A stretch of DNA of 64,000 nt from Sesbania bispinosa. Taxonomy: Eukaryota; Streptophyta; Magnoliopsida; Fabales; Fabaceae. Of this stretch, positions 22,262 through 34,413 are shown piece by piece; positions within the stretch are counted from its first letter, which is position 1; the number at the start of each line of letters is the position of its first letter. Location: the NCBI GenBank assembly GCA_026901365.1, contig QLOH01000380.1:62001-126000 (forward strand), in the 5' to 3' direction. Below the pieces are notes generated by a model. The model was given only the letters and a program-made list of their open reading frames with translations. It did no database searches and was not told the origin of the DNA. Both the position numbers and the translations under genes were made by a program.

Positions 22262-23750
22262 CTAGAGGTCAAAATATAATGTCTGGGCTTCCTTAACTCG
22301 AGTCCTCAACTCATTGGTAACCTCTAGCCTAAAAAGTCTACAACTGCCCTCCTCAATGCTCACATCTAATCTTAGGTTTCTAAACTCCTCCAAAAGCTCT
22401 ATCTCATGTACCATCATAGATGATACATGCAGAGATTTTCTACTCAAGGCGTCGGCCACTACGTTGCCCTTGCCCGGGTGGTACTTCAACTCAAAATCAT
22501 AATCTTTCAAGAACTCCACCCACCTCCTCTGCCTCATGTTGAGCTCCTTCTGATCAAAGAGGTATTTAAGACTCTTAAGATCACTGAAGACCTCAAACTT
22601 CACTCTATAGAGGTAATGCCTCCAAATCTTAAGGGCAAAAATCACAGCTGCTAGTTCTAGGTCATGGTGGGGTAGTTCTCCTCATGGGGCCTAAGTTGCC
22701 TGGAAGCATAGGCCACCACTTTCCTCTCCTGCATCAACACACAACCTAAACCCTTCCCTGATGCGTCACTATAAACCTCAAAGGGTTTAGACATGTTTGG
22801 TAAAACTAAGACTGGGGTGGTAGTCGACCTCTCCTTGAGTTCCAAGAAACTCTTCTCACATCTCTCATCCCACACTAAGGCATGACCCTCGCCGGTCAAC
22901 CGAGTGAGGGGCAAGGTTAATTGGGAGAATCCTTTAATGAATCTCTGACAGTACCCGGCTAAGCTTAGAAAGCTCCTGACCTCGGTGATATACTTAGGTC
23001 TCTCCCACTCAACCACAACCTCTATCTTACTGGGGTCTACAGACACCCCCTCCTTGGAGATGACATGACCCAGGAAATGAACTTTATCCATCCAAAACTC
23101 ACATTTCTCAGGGTTGGCAAACAACTTTTTCTCTCTCAACACCCCCAGCACAATCCTAAGATGTTGTTCATGCTCCTTTAAGGTTCGGGAGTAGATAAGG
23201 ATGTCATCGATGAATACAACAACAAACTTATCCAGGTCGGGTCGGAAAATCCGATTCATGTAATCCATGAATATGGCAGGAGCATTGGTTAAGCAAAAGG
23301 CATCACCAAGTACTCATAGTGCATGTATCTAGTTCTAAAGGCAGTTTTGAGGATATCCTCACTCTTGATCTTAATCTGATGATAGCCTGATCTCAAGTCT
23401 GTCTTACAGAAAACTGATGCCCCCCTAAGTTGGTCTAAAAGGTCATCTATCCTAGGCAAGGGATACTTATTCTTAATGATTACCTTTTTCAGCTGCCTAA
23501 AGTCTACACACAACCTCATACTCCTATTTTTCTTTTTAATCAGTAGCATTGGTGCTCCCTAAGGTGACACACTAGGTCTGAAGAATTTCTTCTCAATTAA
23601 CTCCTTTAGCTGTTTCTTAAGTTCACTCATCTCTAATGATGACATTCTATATGGGGCTTTGGAGATAGGCCCGGTGCCCAACACCAGGTCTATTGAAAAC
23701 TCAACCTCCTAGTCCGGAGGTAAGGTGATTACCTCACTAGGGTAAACATC
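22262..23750 (-). pseudogene. Chromovirus reverse transcriptase and RNase H
   Basis: Reads from EFSIDLVLGTGPISKAPYRM (about 23690) through MRLCVDFRQLKKVIIKNKYPLPRID, KTDLRSGYHQIKI, the FIDDILIYS active site (FxDD type) and the FYSDASGKGLG-type RNase H start, ending HPGKGNVVADALSRK. Breaks: a TAG at 23559-23561 in the SP-stop-GAP motif, a one-base deletion near 23302 after MPFA, and a frameshift near 22650. Non-functional. Confidence 0.9.
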
Positions 23751-23866
23751 CTGGAACTCCCTAACCGTAGCTACACTACTTAAGTCGGACCTAGACTCTA
23801 CAGTTGAGGAAAGTAGTAAAATAAAACACTAACCCCCATCAGATAGGCATTCAGAAATCTGAGTCA

Positions 23867-24562
23867 AACATTTAACAATTAACCTAAAAATAAGCGACAA
23901 TGCTAATTATCAATAACTATTAGCAAAAAATATTTTAAAATATATTTAATGACACTATATTAATAATTATTAACTATTATGTATATGTATGCATTTATTA
24001 CCTGGGAAAAATTTCTTCAATCATATTTAATGATACTACATATATACTATTAAATATTAACTATCATCACTTTAAATAGTTATAATATGTTTATTAAAAT
24101 GACTTATAAATGAATTTAAGGAATATGTAAAAGGTCTTTGATATCAATTATTAATGATAAAAACAAATTTAATATAAACTAATTAGTATTAAAATTTATA
24201 ATATTTGACATAAATAATTAATTATATAACCATTAATATACCTTTATAGTTCATCCCTCCTATTAGTAGATATATAATAATATAGATATATTTTAATTTT
24301 AATTTTATCATAGTCACTCCTTCAACTACAAAACAAGGGGCAATTTGGCTCTTGCTTCAAAGTTACAAGCACGAAAAGGCTAACTGTCCACGAGACCAAA
24401 CAGTCTTGTACCCCCAAACTTGGAAAAAAGCAATTCTATTTCTTATGAGGGAAGAAAGAAAACAAACAACCCAAGAGACAAATTAATAAACAAAGTAAAT
24501 TAATTAATTTCTCATTATTTTTGGTACTATAATATAATTTTACAAATCACTATAGTTTAACC
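23867..24562. repeat. 3' flank of array unit B
   Basis: AT-rich sequence repeating 28591-29267: 'cctgggaaaaatttcttcaa', 'taccattaatat'-like blocks, 'caatttggctcttgcttcaa' and 'cacgagaccaaacagtcttg'. No open frame. Confidence 0.85.
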
Positions 24563-25142
24563 TTCCACTTAAAAGTATGCTCTTTGAAATTGTGGATAAA
24601 AACACGGAGAGTGGTGGTGGAGTTGCTTATGACAACTACATGTTGCTTAAACAAGTTTAATATCTTCACCTTCCCTGGAACTCTTGAGAAGCTACCTATA
24701 GTAATAAACACCTTAGAACAAAGGTCTTTCTTTTGAAATATGGACTACAAATAATGCGCTAAGTAATCAAATTCATGGTCATAGTCATCCTTTTTGTGTG
24801 CCTTGCCTTGGCCCTCCCAGGTGGCCCTCTTGCCTTTCCCACCATGATGCCATGGTAGTACAGAGTTGTGATGATGTTACTATACTCAAAGGTTGTAAAG
24901 TTGGGGTTTTTAATTGATACATCTGTGATTAAGGTGGTGTTGCTGAGAGGATTGAGCTATGCCACATCTACATTGTTGATTTGCATAATGGGATGCTTAA
25001 CATGAAACATTGTGAGTAACTGAGTATCACAACTATGAGTACTGTTGCTCGGAGCAATAACAGAGCTAATGGGCAAACATGTCATTTCATGAAACCGGGG
25101 CGCAGGTCTTTAGTGAAATCAACCTCATTGTTCCATGGTTGC

Positions 25143-27452
25143 TGTAACATCCCGGAAATTAGAGCTTAGGGAATACAAGAGAAGCCATAGGTTGTGAGTC
25201 CTGCCAAGAGAGGAAGGTTAGATGTAGGAGGAGAAATTTGGGGACTTGAATGTGAATTTAGATAAAAGTAAGATAAATAAAGTAAGAGGTTTGAGTTTTA
25301 AGAGATTTTGGAAGAGTAACCAAGTGTTAAGTCAAACAACCGTAGGTTGGACTTAGAAGGAATCACGCCTTGAGGCAGAGGGAGTCACAAAGGTATAAGG
25401 ATGAGAATAGAAGGTTAGACGAAGAAGAACTGAGTTGGAAGGGTATGTTATTGGAAGGAGTTAGGGAGAAGTGAATTACCCTATGTTTTAGTCATTAGGT
25501 GTGTCAAAATAGCAATGGAATAGGCTTTAGGAATAAAGGAGTTGATTTGACAAAGATTCGAGTAAGGAGAGATTTGGATGAGAAAAGTTAAGTTAGAAGG
25601 AGGTTTTATGGAGAGGAATTAGGTTTGAGTGGAAGGGAATTGAGTTAGAATCAAAGAGGGGTAAAAATCAAGTTTTTGGGGACTAATATGCTCGCTCAGT
25701 ATGCGCTCAAGTGCAACCTGAGCGAGGATGTTAGCTATCAGGGGAAAATTCCAATATGATTTTCTAGCTCAGGTTGAGCTCGAGCGCAGGCCCACATCCA
25801 GCATTTTATTTCCTCGCGCTCGAGCTGCGCCCGAGCGAGCCCTGAGCGCAGGAAACGTTGTCAGCTCTTTTAAAACATGAGTTAGGGTTCCTCTTCCTCA
25901 TCCTTCCCCTTTCCTTTTACATTTTTAGAGAGAAGAAGAGAAGATTGGAGCATCTCTTGAGGAAGAAGAAGAGGATTTATCAACAACCAAGTCTCCCACC
26001 CCTTCACCCCTTCAATCCTACTCTTGGACACCCCTTGAGGTGAGTGTGATTCACCCACTCACTTTCATTTCTGTATGAATCTCCTCGTATGCTCCCTATT
26101 CTCCTTTCCCTTGCTTGCATTGATGATTGTGGTTGATTGGTTGGATTGATTTGATTGTATGCCTTGATGGCTCAAACCCTAGGTTAGAGGAGTTGGAGAT
26201 TTTGTGAAATTGTGGATTGTTGATGTTGTAATTTTGGTAATGTTGTTCATTCATGAACATGTTCATACTCATGAAATTATTGTCATTCCTCATGAAATCA
26301 TTCACTCATGCCTTGAAAGGAAAAAGGATTTTATACTCATGTCTACTCTCATGATCATGTGTTTATTAATGATGACTCATATTTCTAACCCTAATCATGA
26401 TAATAAGAGGAATTTTGGGTCTTAGGACCTCATGAAAATTATTTTGGGTCTTAAGACCTCATGTGATGATTTTGGGTCTTAGGACCTCATGAAATTATTT
26501 TGGGTCTTAAGACCTCATATGATGATTTTGGGTCTTATGACCTCATGTTAATAATCAAGATTTTGGTCCCTAGACCCATGTTCCAAGACTCTGTCTTCGG
26601 TCCATGGACTCATGTTAAGATAAGGAAATCATGTTTGAATCTATCATGTTTAATGGGTAAGGTCTTATGGCCTTCAGGAACGACGGTTCATGTTAGTCTG
26701 AGCTCAGTCTAGCCTCATGTAAAGTGGAAAAACCCCTTGGGTGTTGGGTAAAACACTTCATGACTAACCTTGAATATATGATTGTCATGGTGATGACTAA
26801 CATTACATGTATGATTTGCCGTTGGGAATGTTTTATGAACCAATCAAGTTATGTTATACCTGTTGCATATCATGTGTTTGTCTCCCCACACTGCAACACT
26901 GTTATCGCACTCACTGGGACGTAGTCTCATCCCACGATGTGGGAATTATATTCAATTGTGCTGGTTGTTGTCCGGAGGCTTGGCGGAAGAGTTGAGGACT
27001 TATTTGAGTGGGAGGTTGTGGCCTTGTAATTGAAAATGAAATTATAGACTTGTAGGGATGTGCATAGGTCATGATTATCAGGGGGATATTATGATGTTTG
27101 AGAAACTACATTGTACTACTATATATTGTATTGGCTGGATTTTCTGGGTTTCAGGTTGAAATGGAATTCTTGGAAATATCCAGTTTATAGGGGAGACTCT
27201 GTCGGATTTTCGGTAGGAATGTTATAAACTATAACATCCCAAAGTGTAATTTAGTTTCATAAATTGAGAATGAGGATTTGTCCCGATTGTAATGGTGTAC
27301 GGATTTTGTGGAAGCTTAAGCAAATGTTGGATTGCCTAAGCAATTATGTAGTTTGTATGACGATATCGGTAATGGCGCGAAAAAATTTCAAAAATTTGGA
27401 AATAGTGCTCCCAACAGGCATTATTTTCGAATTAAGAAATTAGGACGCTACA
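25143..27452 (+). mobile_element. Solo LTR of the TGTAACATCCC gypsy family (2310 bp)
   Basis: Starts TGTAACATCCC and ends GACGCTACA, flanked by GTTGC (25138-25142) and ATTGC (27453-27457), a 5-bp target duplication with one mismatch. The uninterrupted target is seen in copy C (GGTTGCTCTGCC). No internal sequence or second LTR, so it is a solo LTR left by LTR-LTR recombination. It contains the weak palindrome segment (25690-25860), the purine leader (25925-25990), the donor-like CCTTGAGGTGAGTG (about 26034) and the direct repeats at 26405-26560. Confidence 0.92.
26405..26560. repeat. ~30-bp tandem repeats with GGTCTTAAGACC palindrome
   Basis: Five copies of 'ttttgggtcttaggacctca' separated by 8-12 variable bases, inside the solo LTR. 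Confidence 0.85.
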
Positions 27453-27465
27453 ATTGCTCTGCCAT

Positions 27466-28590
27466 GGATGGCGAGGAAACTGAGATCAACAGGTTTTGGA
27501 AATTGCAACTGTGTTTGGTTGTTATGTTTTGCTCTACTCTTTTAAGCTTAAGGAAGTGCGGCCCATTTTCGTTAAAGTTCTCTCTTTGCGTGTTGGTGTG
27601 AGAAAATCCAATATTTTGAGTTTTGAGACTGTTCTACTATACTGTGTTTCACGTTTTAGTTTTTTTATTTTGATTTAAGTTATCATTAAATATAGAGTAA
27701 TTCTGACACTACACCCCAAACTTAGGGTACAGAGAGAGATCAAAAGAAAAAATAAAATGAAAAACACATAAAATAATAGTTGTGATAAATTATATAATAT
27801 AAAAGTTGCACCACTTACACACGCACACGTTAGCCACTCCCACTCAACTCGCATAAGAGAGTATAAAGATCAAGCACAAGTTTAAAGCATGATAAGCCGC
27901 TTCACTGATATAACAAATCAATCTAGTTTATATTAAATAACCAAATATATACTTTCCAATAATAAGTTTCATTTTATTGTCTTTTCATTTCTCAATATCT
28001 CACCTTATAACCTCTCTTGATAATCTAGATGTCTTTGATACGTTTGCCAGATACTCAACATTTCCTTCTATAATTTGTTAACTATAGTTGAATTCTTTTT
28101 TTTTTTTTATCAGAATTTTTCATCGAGGTTTATGGCCATAAATAGGCCTTATAGTTTATCATTTATGTGACGAATGGCATGATATGATGTATGTAGATTG
28201 TCACGAAACTTTTCCAATCCGATTAATATAACTTAGTACACCTATATTCAACTGATTGTGGTTTCCATTCCCTAAACTTTCCCCCCTAATATGTTAGTGA
28301 ATGGAATAAAATGCAGAATTTCATAAGTAAACCTGTAAGAATAACAAATGGTATCTGTTAACAAATTAGCTACATGCAATTCAAAGTTACTCCTTTTGTT
28401 ACTTTATAAGGAACAAATAATTAAACATCAGGATTGATTAGAAACAAATAATTCAATTAAATTTAATTAATAATATCATAAATTTATATTTTGAAATAAA
28501 AATATTTAGGGTACATTCACTTGTATACATGGAGAATCAATGAGTATTAACATAGATTTCACAATAAATAAATTATGAATATATAAAAGA
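27466..28590. repeat. 5' flank of array unit B
   Basis: Paralogous to 19295-20464 and 29859-31002. The probable promoter region of pseudogene B on the minus strand. No genes. Confidence 0.85.
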
Positions 28591-29267
28591 AATTTAATAA
28601 TTAACCTAAAAATGAGCAACAATGCTAATTATCAATAATTATTAGAAAAAATATTTTAAAATATATTTAATGACACTATATTAATAATTATTAACTATTA
28701 TTTATATGTATGCATTTATTTCTTGGGAAAAATTTCTTCAATCATATTTAATGATACTACATATATACTATTAAATATTAACTAACATCACATTAAATAA
28801 TTATAATATGTTTATTAAAATGACTTATAAATGATTTTATGAAATATGTAAAAGTTCTTTGCTATCAATTATTAATGATAAAAACAAATTTAATATCAAC
28901 TTATTATTATTAAAATTTATAATATTTGACATAAATAATTAATTATATAACCATTAATATACCTTTTATAGTTCATCCCTCCTATTAGTAGATATATAAT
29001 AATATAGATATATTTCAATTTTAATTTTATCATAGTCACTCCTTCAATTACAAAACAGGGGGCAATTTGGCTTTTGCTTCAAAATTATAAGAACGAAAAG
29101 GCTAACTGCCCACGAGACCAAGCAGTCCTCTACCCCCAGACTTGGAAAAAAGCAATTCTATTTCTTACGAGGGAAGAAAGAAAACAAACACTCAGAGAGA
29201 CAATTTAATAAAGGAAATTAATTAATTTCTCATTATTTTTGATACTATAATATAATTTTACAAATCA
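28591..29267. repeat. 3' flank of array unit C
   Basis: Paralogous to 23867-24562, very AT-rich. It would contain the 3' UTR of the intact LEA_2 gene. Confidence 0.85.
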
Positions 29268-29858
29268 CTAGAGTTTAAGCTTCCACTTACAAATCTGTTC
29301 CTTGAATACTTGGGTAAAAATACGGAAAGTGGTGGTGGAGTTGGTTGTGACAACAACATGTTTCTTAAACAAGTTCAATATCTTCACCTTCCCTGGAACT
29401 CCTGAGAACCTGCCTATAGTAATAAACACCCCAGAACGAAGGTCTTTCTTGAAATATGGACTACAAATAATGCGTTGAGTAATGACATTCATGGTCACGG
29501 TCATCCTTATTGTGTGTCTTGCCTTTGCCCTCCTTGGTGGCCCTCTTGCCTCTCCCACCATGATGCCATGGTAGTACAGAGTTGTGGTGGTGTTACTATA
29601 CTCAAAGGATGCAAAGTTGGGGTTTTTAATTGATACATCTGCGATTAAGGTGGTGTTGCTGATTGGATTGAGCTTTGCCACACCTACACTGTTGATTTGC
29701 ACAATGGGGTGCTTAACATGAAAGATTGTGAGTATCACAACTATGAGTACTGTTGCTAGAAGCATTAACAGAGCTAATGGGCAAACACATCGTTTTATGA
29801 AATCGGGGTGTAGGTCTTTGGTGAAATCAACCTCATTGCTCCTTGGTTGCTCTGCCAT
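29268..29858 (-). CDS. LEA_2 / NDR1-HIN1-like membrane protein (only intact array copy)
   Basis: Intronless frame of 196 residues from MAEQPRSNEVDF; an in-frame ATG nine codons upstream is less likely because the other copies conserve the MAEQP start. Short basic cytosolic tail, one membrane span (about residues 22-41, CPLALLMLLATVLIVVILTIF), then an extracytosolic LEA_2 domain with VSIKNPNFASFEYSNTTTTLYYHG and GEARGPPRRAKARHTIRM, ending TTTFRIFTQVFKEQICKWKLKL. It resembles the Arabidopsis LEA hydroxyproline-rich glycoprotein group (single-span plasma-membrane proteins linked to defence or stress). There are several NxS/T sites. Copies A, B and D are broken. I cannot tell whether it is expressed. 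Confidence 0.8.
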   Translation of the reverse strand: MAEQPRSNEVDFTKDLHPDFIKRCVCPLALLMLLATVLIVVILTIFHVKHPIVQINSVGVAKLNPISNTTLIADVSIKNPNFASFEYSNTTTTLYYHGIMVGEARGPPRRAKARHTIRMTVTMNVITQRIICSPYFKKDLRSGVFITIGRFSGVPGKVKILNLFKKHVVVTTNSTTTFRIFTQVFKEQICKWKLKL

Positions 29859-31088
29859 GGATGGCGAGGAAACTGGGATAAACAAGTTTTGGAAATTGCA
29901 ATGGTTTTTGGTTGTTCTCTTTTGCTTTGCTCTTTTAAGCTTCAGGAAGTGCGGCCCATTTTCGTTAAAGTTCTCTATTTGCGTGTTGGTGTGAGAAAAT
30001 CCAATGTTTTGAGTTCTGAGACTGTTCTACTACTTTGTTTCACATTTTAGTTCTTTTTTATTTTGATTTAATTTATCATCAAACTTTGAATAATTTTGAC
30101 ACTACACCCCAAACTTAGGATACAAACTACAGAGAGAGATCAAAAGAAAAAATAAAATGAAAAAAGAGAAAATAATAGTTTGTCATAAATTATATAATAT
30201 AAAAGTTGCACCACATACACGTGCACACGTTAGCCATTCCCACTCAACTCACATAAGAGAGTATAAAGATTAAGCACAAAGGATCAAACACAAGTTTAAA
30301 GCATGATAAGCCGCTTCACTGATATATCAAATCAATCTGGTTTATATTAAATAACCAATTATATACTTTCCAATAATCAGATTCATTTTTTTGTTTTCTC
30401 ATTTCTCAATATCTCGCTTCATAACCTCTCTTGATAATCTTGAGGTCTTTGATATGTTTGTCAGAAACTCAACATGTCCTTTTTTTATTACCTATAGTTA
30501 TATTCTTTTTTTTTTATCAGAATTTTTAATCGAGGTTTATCGCCATATATAGGCCTTATAGTTTTATCTTTTATGTGACGAATGACGTGAGTATGATGTA
30601 TGTAGGTTGTTAGAAAACTTTTCCAATCTGACTATTGTACCTTAGTACACCTATATTAGACTGATTATGGTTACCATTCCCTAAACTTTTCCCCTGATAT
30701 GTTAGTGAATGGAATAAAATGAAGAGTTTCATACGTAACCATGTAAGAATATAAATGGTATCTATTAAAAAAATTAGCTATAGGCCATTTAAAGATACTC
30801 CCCCTGTTACTTTATAAGAAACAAATAATTAAACATCAAAATTGATTAGAAACAATTAAATCAATTAAATTTAATTAATAATGTCATCAAGTTAATTTTT
30901 ATAATAAAAATAATCTGAGAACATCCACTTGTATACATGGAGAATCAATGAGTGTTAATATAGATTTCAAAATAAATAAATTATGAGTATATAAAAGAAA
31001 CTTAACAATTAACCTAAAAATGAGCAATAAAGCTAATTATCAATAACTATTAGCAAAAAATATTTTTAAATATATTTAATGACACTAT
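29859..31088. repeat. 5' flank of unit C and start of unit D
   Basis: Paralogous to the other 5' flanks up to about 31002. From 'aacaattaacctaaaaatga' the next unit begins and is interrupted at 31089 by a CACTA element. No genes. Confidence 0.85.
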
Positions 31089-32792
31089 CACTACAAAAAA
31101 TTTCACTTTCAGTGACGGACAAAATCTGTCACTAGATGTCAATTATCCATAGGTAAATGTCACATATACATTGACCTACGGACATATGCCCCGTCAATTA
31201 TGTAAGACGAATAACAATGGAATTTTGCCTGTCACTAGAACCTTTACCCACAGTTTACATATTTCTATCTACAGTTAGATGTGGTTGTAGGTGAAAGCTA
31301 TTCCTTGTTTCTAGCCATAGCTTATGATGACCGTGGGTAAAAGCTTTATCTTATAGCCATGGCTTATGATGATTGTGGGTAAAATCTTTATTTTATAGCC
31401 ACCACTAATAACTATAGGTAATGGGTAGTAGTAATTTTTTAACTTCTACCCACGGTCACCATTACAGGATGTTATTAGAAATTAAATTACCATTAATTTT
31501 ATTATTTTGAGATTTAGTTAATATAAATTATTAATGATATATTAATAGAACTTAACATGGTATTTTCACACTAATTTTATTATCTTAATAAAAATTTGAT
31601 ATTCATCGAAAAAATATTAATATTAATGGAAATAAGCTTTAAGTTCTATTAATATTAAGCTTAATACAATTTCCACAAGAAATTATACAATTCAGATTCA
31701 TATACTAGAAATATTTTTATTCACGTACAAGTTCTCACTTTCTATATTCTTGATATCCACAAGTAAAAAATGTAAAGACAACCACATATGTATAGTGTTC
31801 AGATTCAGCCTAACAATGCATTTACAATTGAAAAATGCTAAATTTATTAATATCTCTAATCTAATCAAATATGTATCATAAAGAAATAGACCAACACTCC
31901 AAGACACGATGTTGATGATGTTGTGATCGGCTCCAGAACCAAAAAGCTAAGAACTGAAACACAAAATTAATACTTTATCAGAATTTAAAAGCTACACACC
32001 AATATAGTCAGGAAGGAACAATGGTAAATAAATAGAAATCTGCATATCAATTTAGACCCTCAACTAGCAACAAAAACGAATATCAATTAACTTTAATTAC
32101 TCTTAGAATTAACTCTAATTTCATCAACCACTTCCAAACCTCTAATTGAACCAATATTTGGGACAGTGCTCTTCTCGCCAATGAAGTTCAGCAAACTAAT
32201 CCATCACACCCCTATAGTTTGCAATCACAGTAAGACAAGCAACATATAGAAAAGATAAATATAAACTACTTGAAAATGTTTTTACTCCAGTAACTCATGA
32301 TAATATTCTCCGACATAATATCTCCAAGATAAATATAAACTACTTGAAAATGTTTTTACTCCAGTAAGGTTATACGGAGTAAGGTTATACGGCGGATGGT
32401 GGCAAGGACCAATTACTAGCATTTCATCTTCGTAGACCACACAAGGAAGGGAACTAAAAACCCGCCAAAATCATGGAATAGTACACAAATTGAAACGCAT
32501 ATATCAAGTAACAAATGCAAAACCAGCAACTATGATGTCAGATCTCAGGAGTTCGAGAACAAAAATAATATTCTGGAATTTGAAAAAAAAAATTCAGCAA
32601 CTACCCAAATCTGGAACTGCATTTAAACTACTTGAAAAAAAATAATATTCTCCTCTTACAATCAAGTCTAATTACTCACCAGTGGAATCATTTGAAGCAC
32701 TTGCAAACTCGGGTACCTAATTGAAAAATGTATTTCTTTTGTAAAATAACATATCATTGTTAAATTTCTTGAAAAAGTTGAAATATAACAAT

Positions 32793-32996
32793 TCATACCT
32801 CTTTTGCTACAGCTTGCAAAATACCACTAATCTGTGGATTTTCTGAAAACTGTGTTTGAAGAACCGAAAGAAGATTTCCAAATAAGATCTTCCCATCCAA
32901 AGATGATTTCTCAAATGCAAAATCGAGAAAATTTACAACCCCTCTAATGTACTTCTCTCTAGCGTGAGAATTGTCAAATATCCAACTCTTATCCAT
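32793..32996 (-). pseudogene. Transposase-associated domain fragment of a CACTA transposase
   Basis: From the ATG at 32996-32994 the frame reads MDKSWIFDNSHAREKYIRGVV-type sequence continuing NFLDFAFEKSSLDGKI. This matches the start of plant CACTA transposases (Transpos_assoc), though the expected CPCxxC zinc residues are replaced by LFGNLLSVL. It supports the CACTA assignment and suggests a decayed transposase gene whose rest is deleted. Confidence 0.6.
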
Positions 32997-33721
32997 TAGA
33001 TAAAATATACTGAAAAGCGGAATTAAAAGACACAATAAATAACAAAAATATATTAACAAAAATAAGATTATATTCACCAGTGATTTAATTTGTAGTACTC
33101 TATTAATTTGAACTTATGTGTTTACCTTGATGTTTCCAGCTACTTTTATTGCTGCAGTGATCTTCATTTAAATGTCTATTAGTAGCCTACCAACTGCACA
33201 TATCACAAATTTAACAAGCATGTAAGTCAACAATATAGATTCATAATTAAGACAAATATGAACGCATGAATTATGAATTATTGCTCTATATATAGACTAA
33301 TAAAATTAGCTCAAGAATGCCACAAACTGTCCAATTTCTTTGCATATCAACAAAATTGGTTCAAGGCAATAAAATCATTCACTTACTAAACGAAAAGAAA
33401 AATTACAATCATAAAAGAATGACAAGGCATTAAAAATTGCAGATCCTGTTTATTAATTGCCTTTAATGACAGATTTCAGAAGATTCAAAAGGAAGCCCCT
33501 CTTGAATACCAAAGCTACCTTGTCCAAGTGACAAAATACCATTAATTAATTAATTTTCAGAAGTGTGTATATTTTTAAAAGTTATTAGAGAAGGAGATAT
33601 GTATGAATATGTATATTTTTAATACCACTTTGTAATATGCTCCTACCTCTCGGAGGATACAAGAAGCTAATGTATAAATATTCATTTGGAGTAGGAGATA
33701 TGTATCAGGGAATATATACAC

Positions 33722-33724
<3 letters not shown>

Positions 33725-33776
<52 letters not shown>
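33725..33776. repeat. (AT)n microsatellite
   Basis: About 50 bp of pure TA repeat inside the CACTA element. Confidence 0.95.
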
Positions 33777-33780
<4 letters not shown>

Positions 33781-34121
33781 CAACTTCATGTTCTTGGAAT
33801 CTAAAGATTTGGTATGATTAGCACTGATCCAAGTTTATAAAACTTGGGTGTAATAATGATGTTGCCATAGGTTCCATCTTTCACCAATAGATCTTGCTGG
33901 TGATAATTAAAACAGACTTTAATGAATGACAATATACTAACTTTAACAATCAGTTTTCTGAAAATGCTAATAAAATTAAGTAACGATAATGAATTGATTT
34001 GTCCACAAAAAAAAAAACAAAAGCAAGGATTGCAATATCAATAACTAATAACTAATAAATGTAAAGCCAGTGTCAAGATTAATGGAGGGAAATCATACAG
34101 TTACTTGGATTGATGAAGCTG

Positions 34122-34413
34122 CCAAAAAAATTTCATCCAAACGAATGATTCAGCTTCAAATCGCTGTGATTCCAGTTCCAGCTATCAAAACGATGAGGCT
34201 AGTCCTCCATTTAATGTGACTAACTGGTGCTTCAAAGAAGATGAAATAGAGGTCCGTTGGCTAGCAGCACAAGAACTGCCATGTAATAAGTCTATAGACT
34301 GCAATAATTGGCCCCATTCAACATGCAATGCAACAAGTGGAGGAGAAAACAGGTGCTTTTGCAATTCAAATTATCAGTGGAATGCCTCAAGTTTAAGATG
34401 TACCCAAGGCTAG
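34122..34413 (+). pseudogene. Captured exon of an S-domain (G-type lectin) receptor kinase
   Basis: An open stretch reads NFIQTNDSASNRCDSSSSYQ, then FNVTNWCFKEDEIEVRWLA, PCNKSIDCNNWPHSTCNATS and RCFCNSNYQWNASSLRCTQG. The cysteine spacing and the 'CNxSxDCxxWPxSTCNATSxGxxRCxCNxNYxWN' pattern are those of the extracellular region of CES101/At4g03230-type receptor kinases. No lectin, PAN or kinase domain accompanies it, and a stop (TGA) lies just upstream. I infer a gene fragment transduplicated into the CACTA element. Confidence 0.8.

Larger units (their letters stand above)
20791..23866 (-). mobile_element. Ty3/gypsy chromovirus fragment (Tekay-like), pol region
   Basis: Minus-strand fragment covering reverse transcriptase, RNase H, integrase and a C-terminal chromodomain, ending in the purine tract AAGGGGGGTAG at about 20833-20843 and a short LTR start (TTAACATCCC). 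Gag, protease, 5' LTR and most of the 3' LTR are missing. The order RT-RH-IN with a chromodomain defines a chromovirus. Both borders abut LEA_2 array sequence without a target duplication, so the fragment was left by deletion or recombination. Confidence 0.88.
24563..27465 (-). pseudogene. LEA_2/NHL-family pseudogene B, split by a solo LTR
   Basis: The body lies at 24563-25142 and the start codon at 27463-27465; the solo LTR (25143-27452) sits between codons 3 and 5. Compared with intact copy C there is a 2-bp insertion in 'tttcttttgaaatatgg' (about 24731) and an extra 'taactgag' near 25019, each shifting the frame. LEA_2 features remain readable in pieces (YFKKDL-like, ATTNSTTT-like and PGKVKILNLF). 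Not functional. Confidence 0.88.

Noticed and set aside
19292..29994. Repeated plus-strand small frame starting at the CCATGG overlapping each LEA_2 start (MDGEETEIN...FWKLQ)
   Set aside because: It exists because CCATGG is a palindrome and the flanks are duplicated. It lacks homology, is broken in unit D and shows frame-breaking differences between copies.
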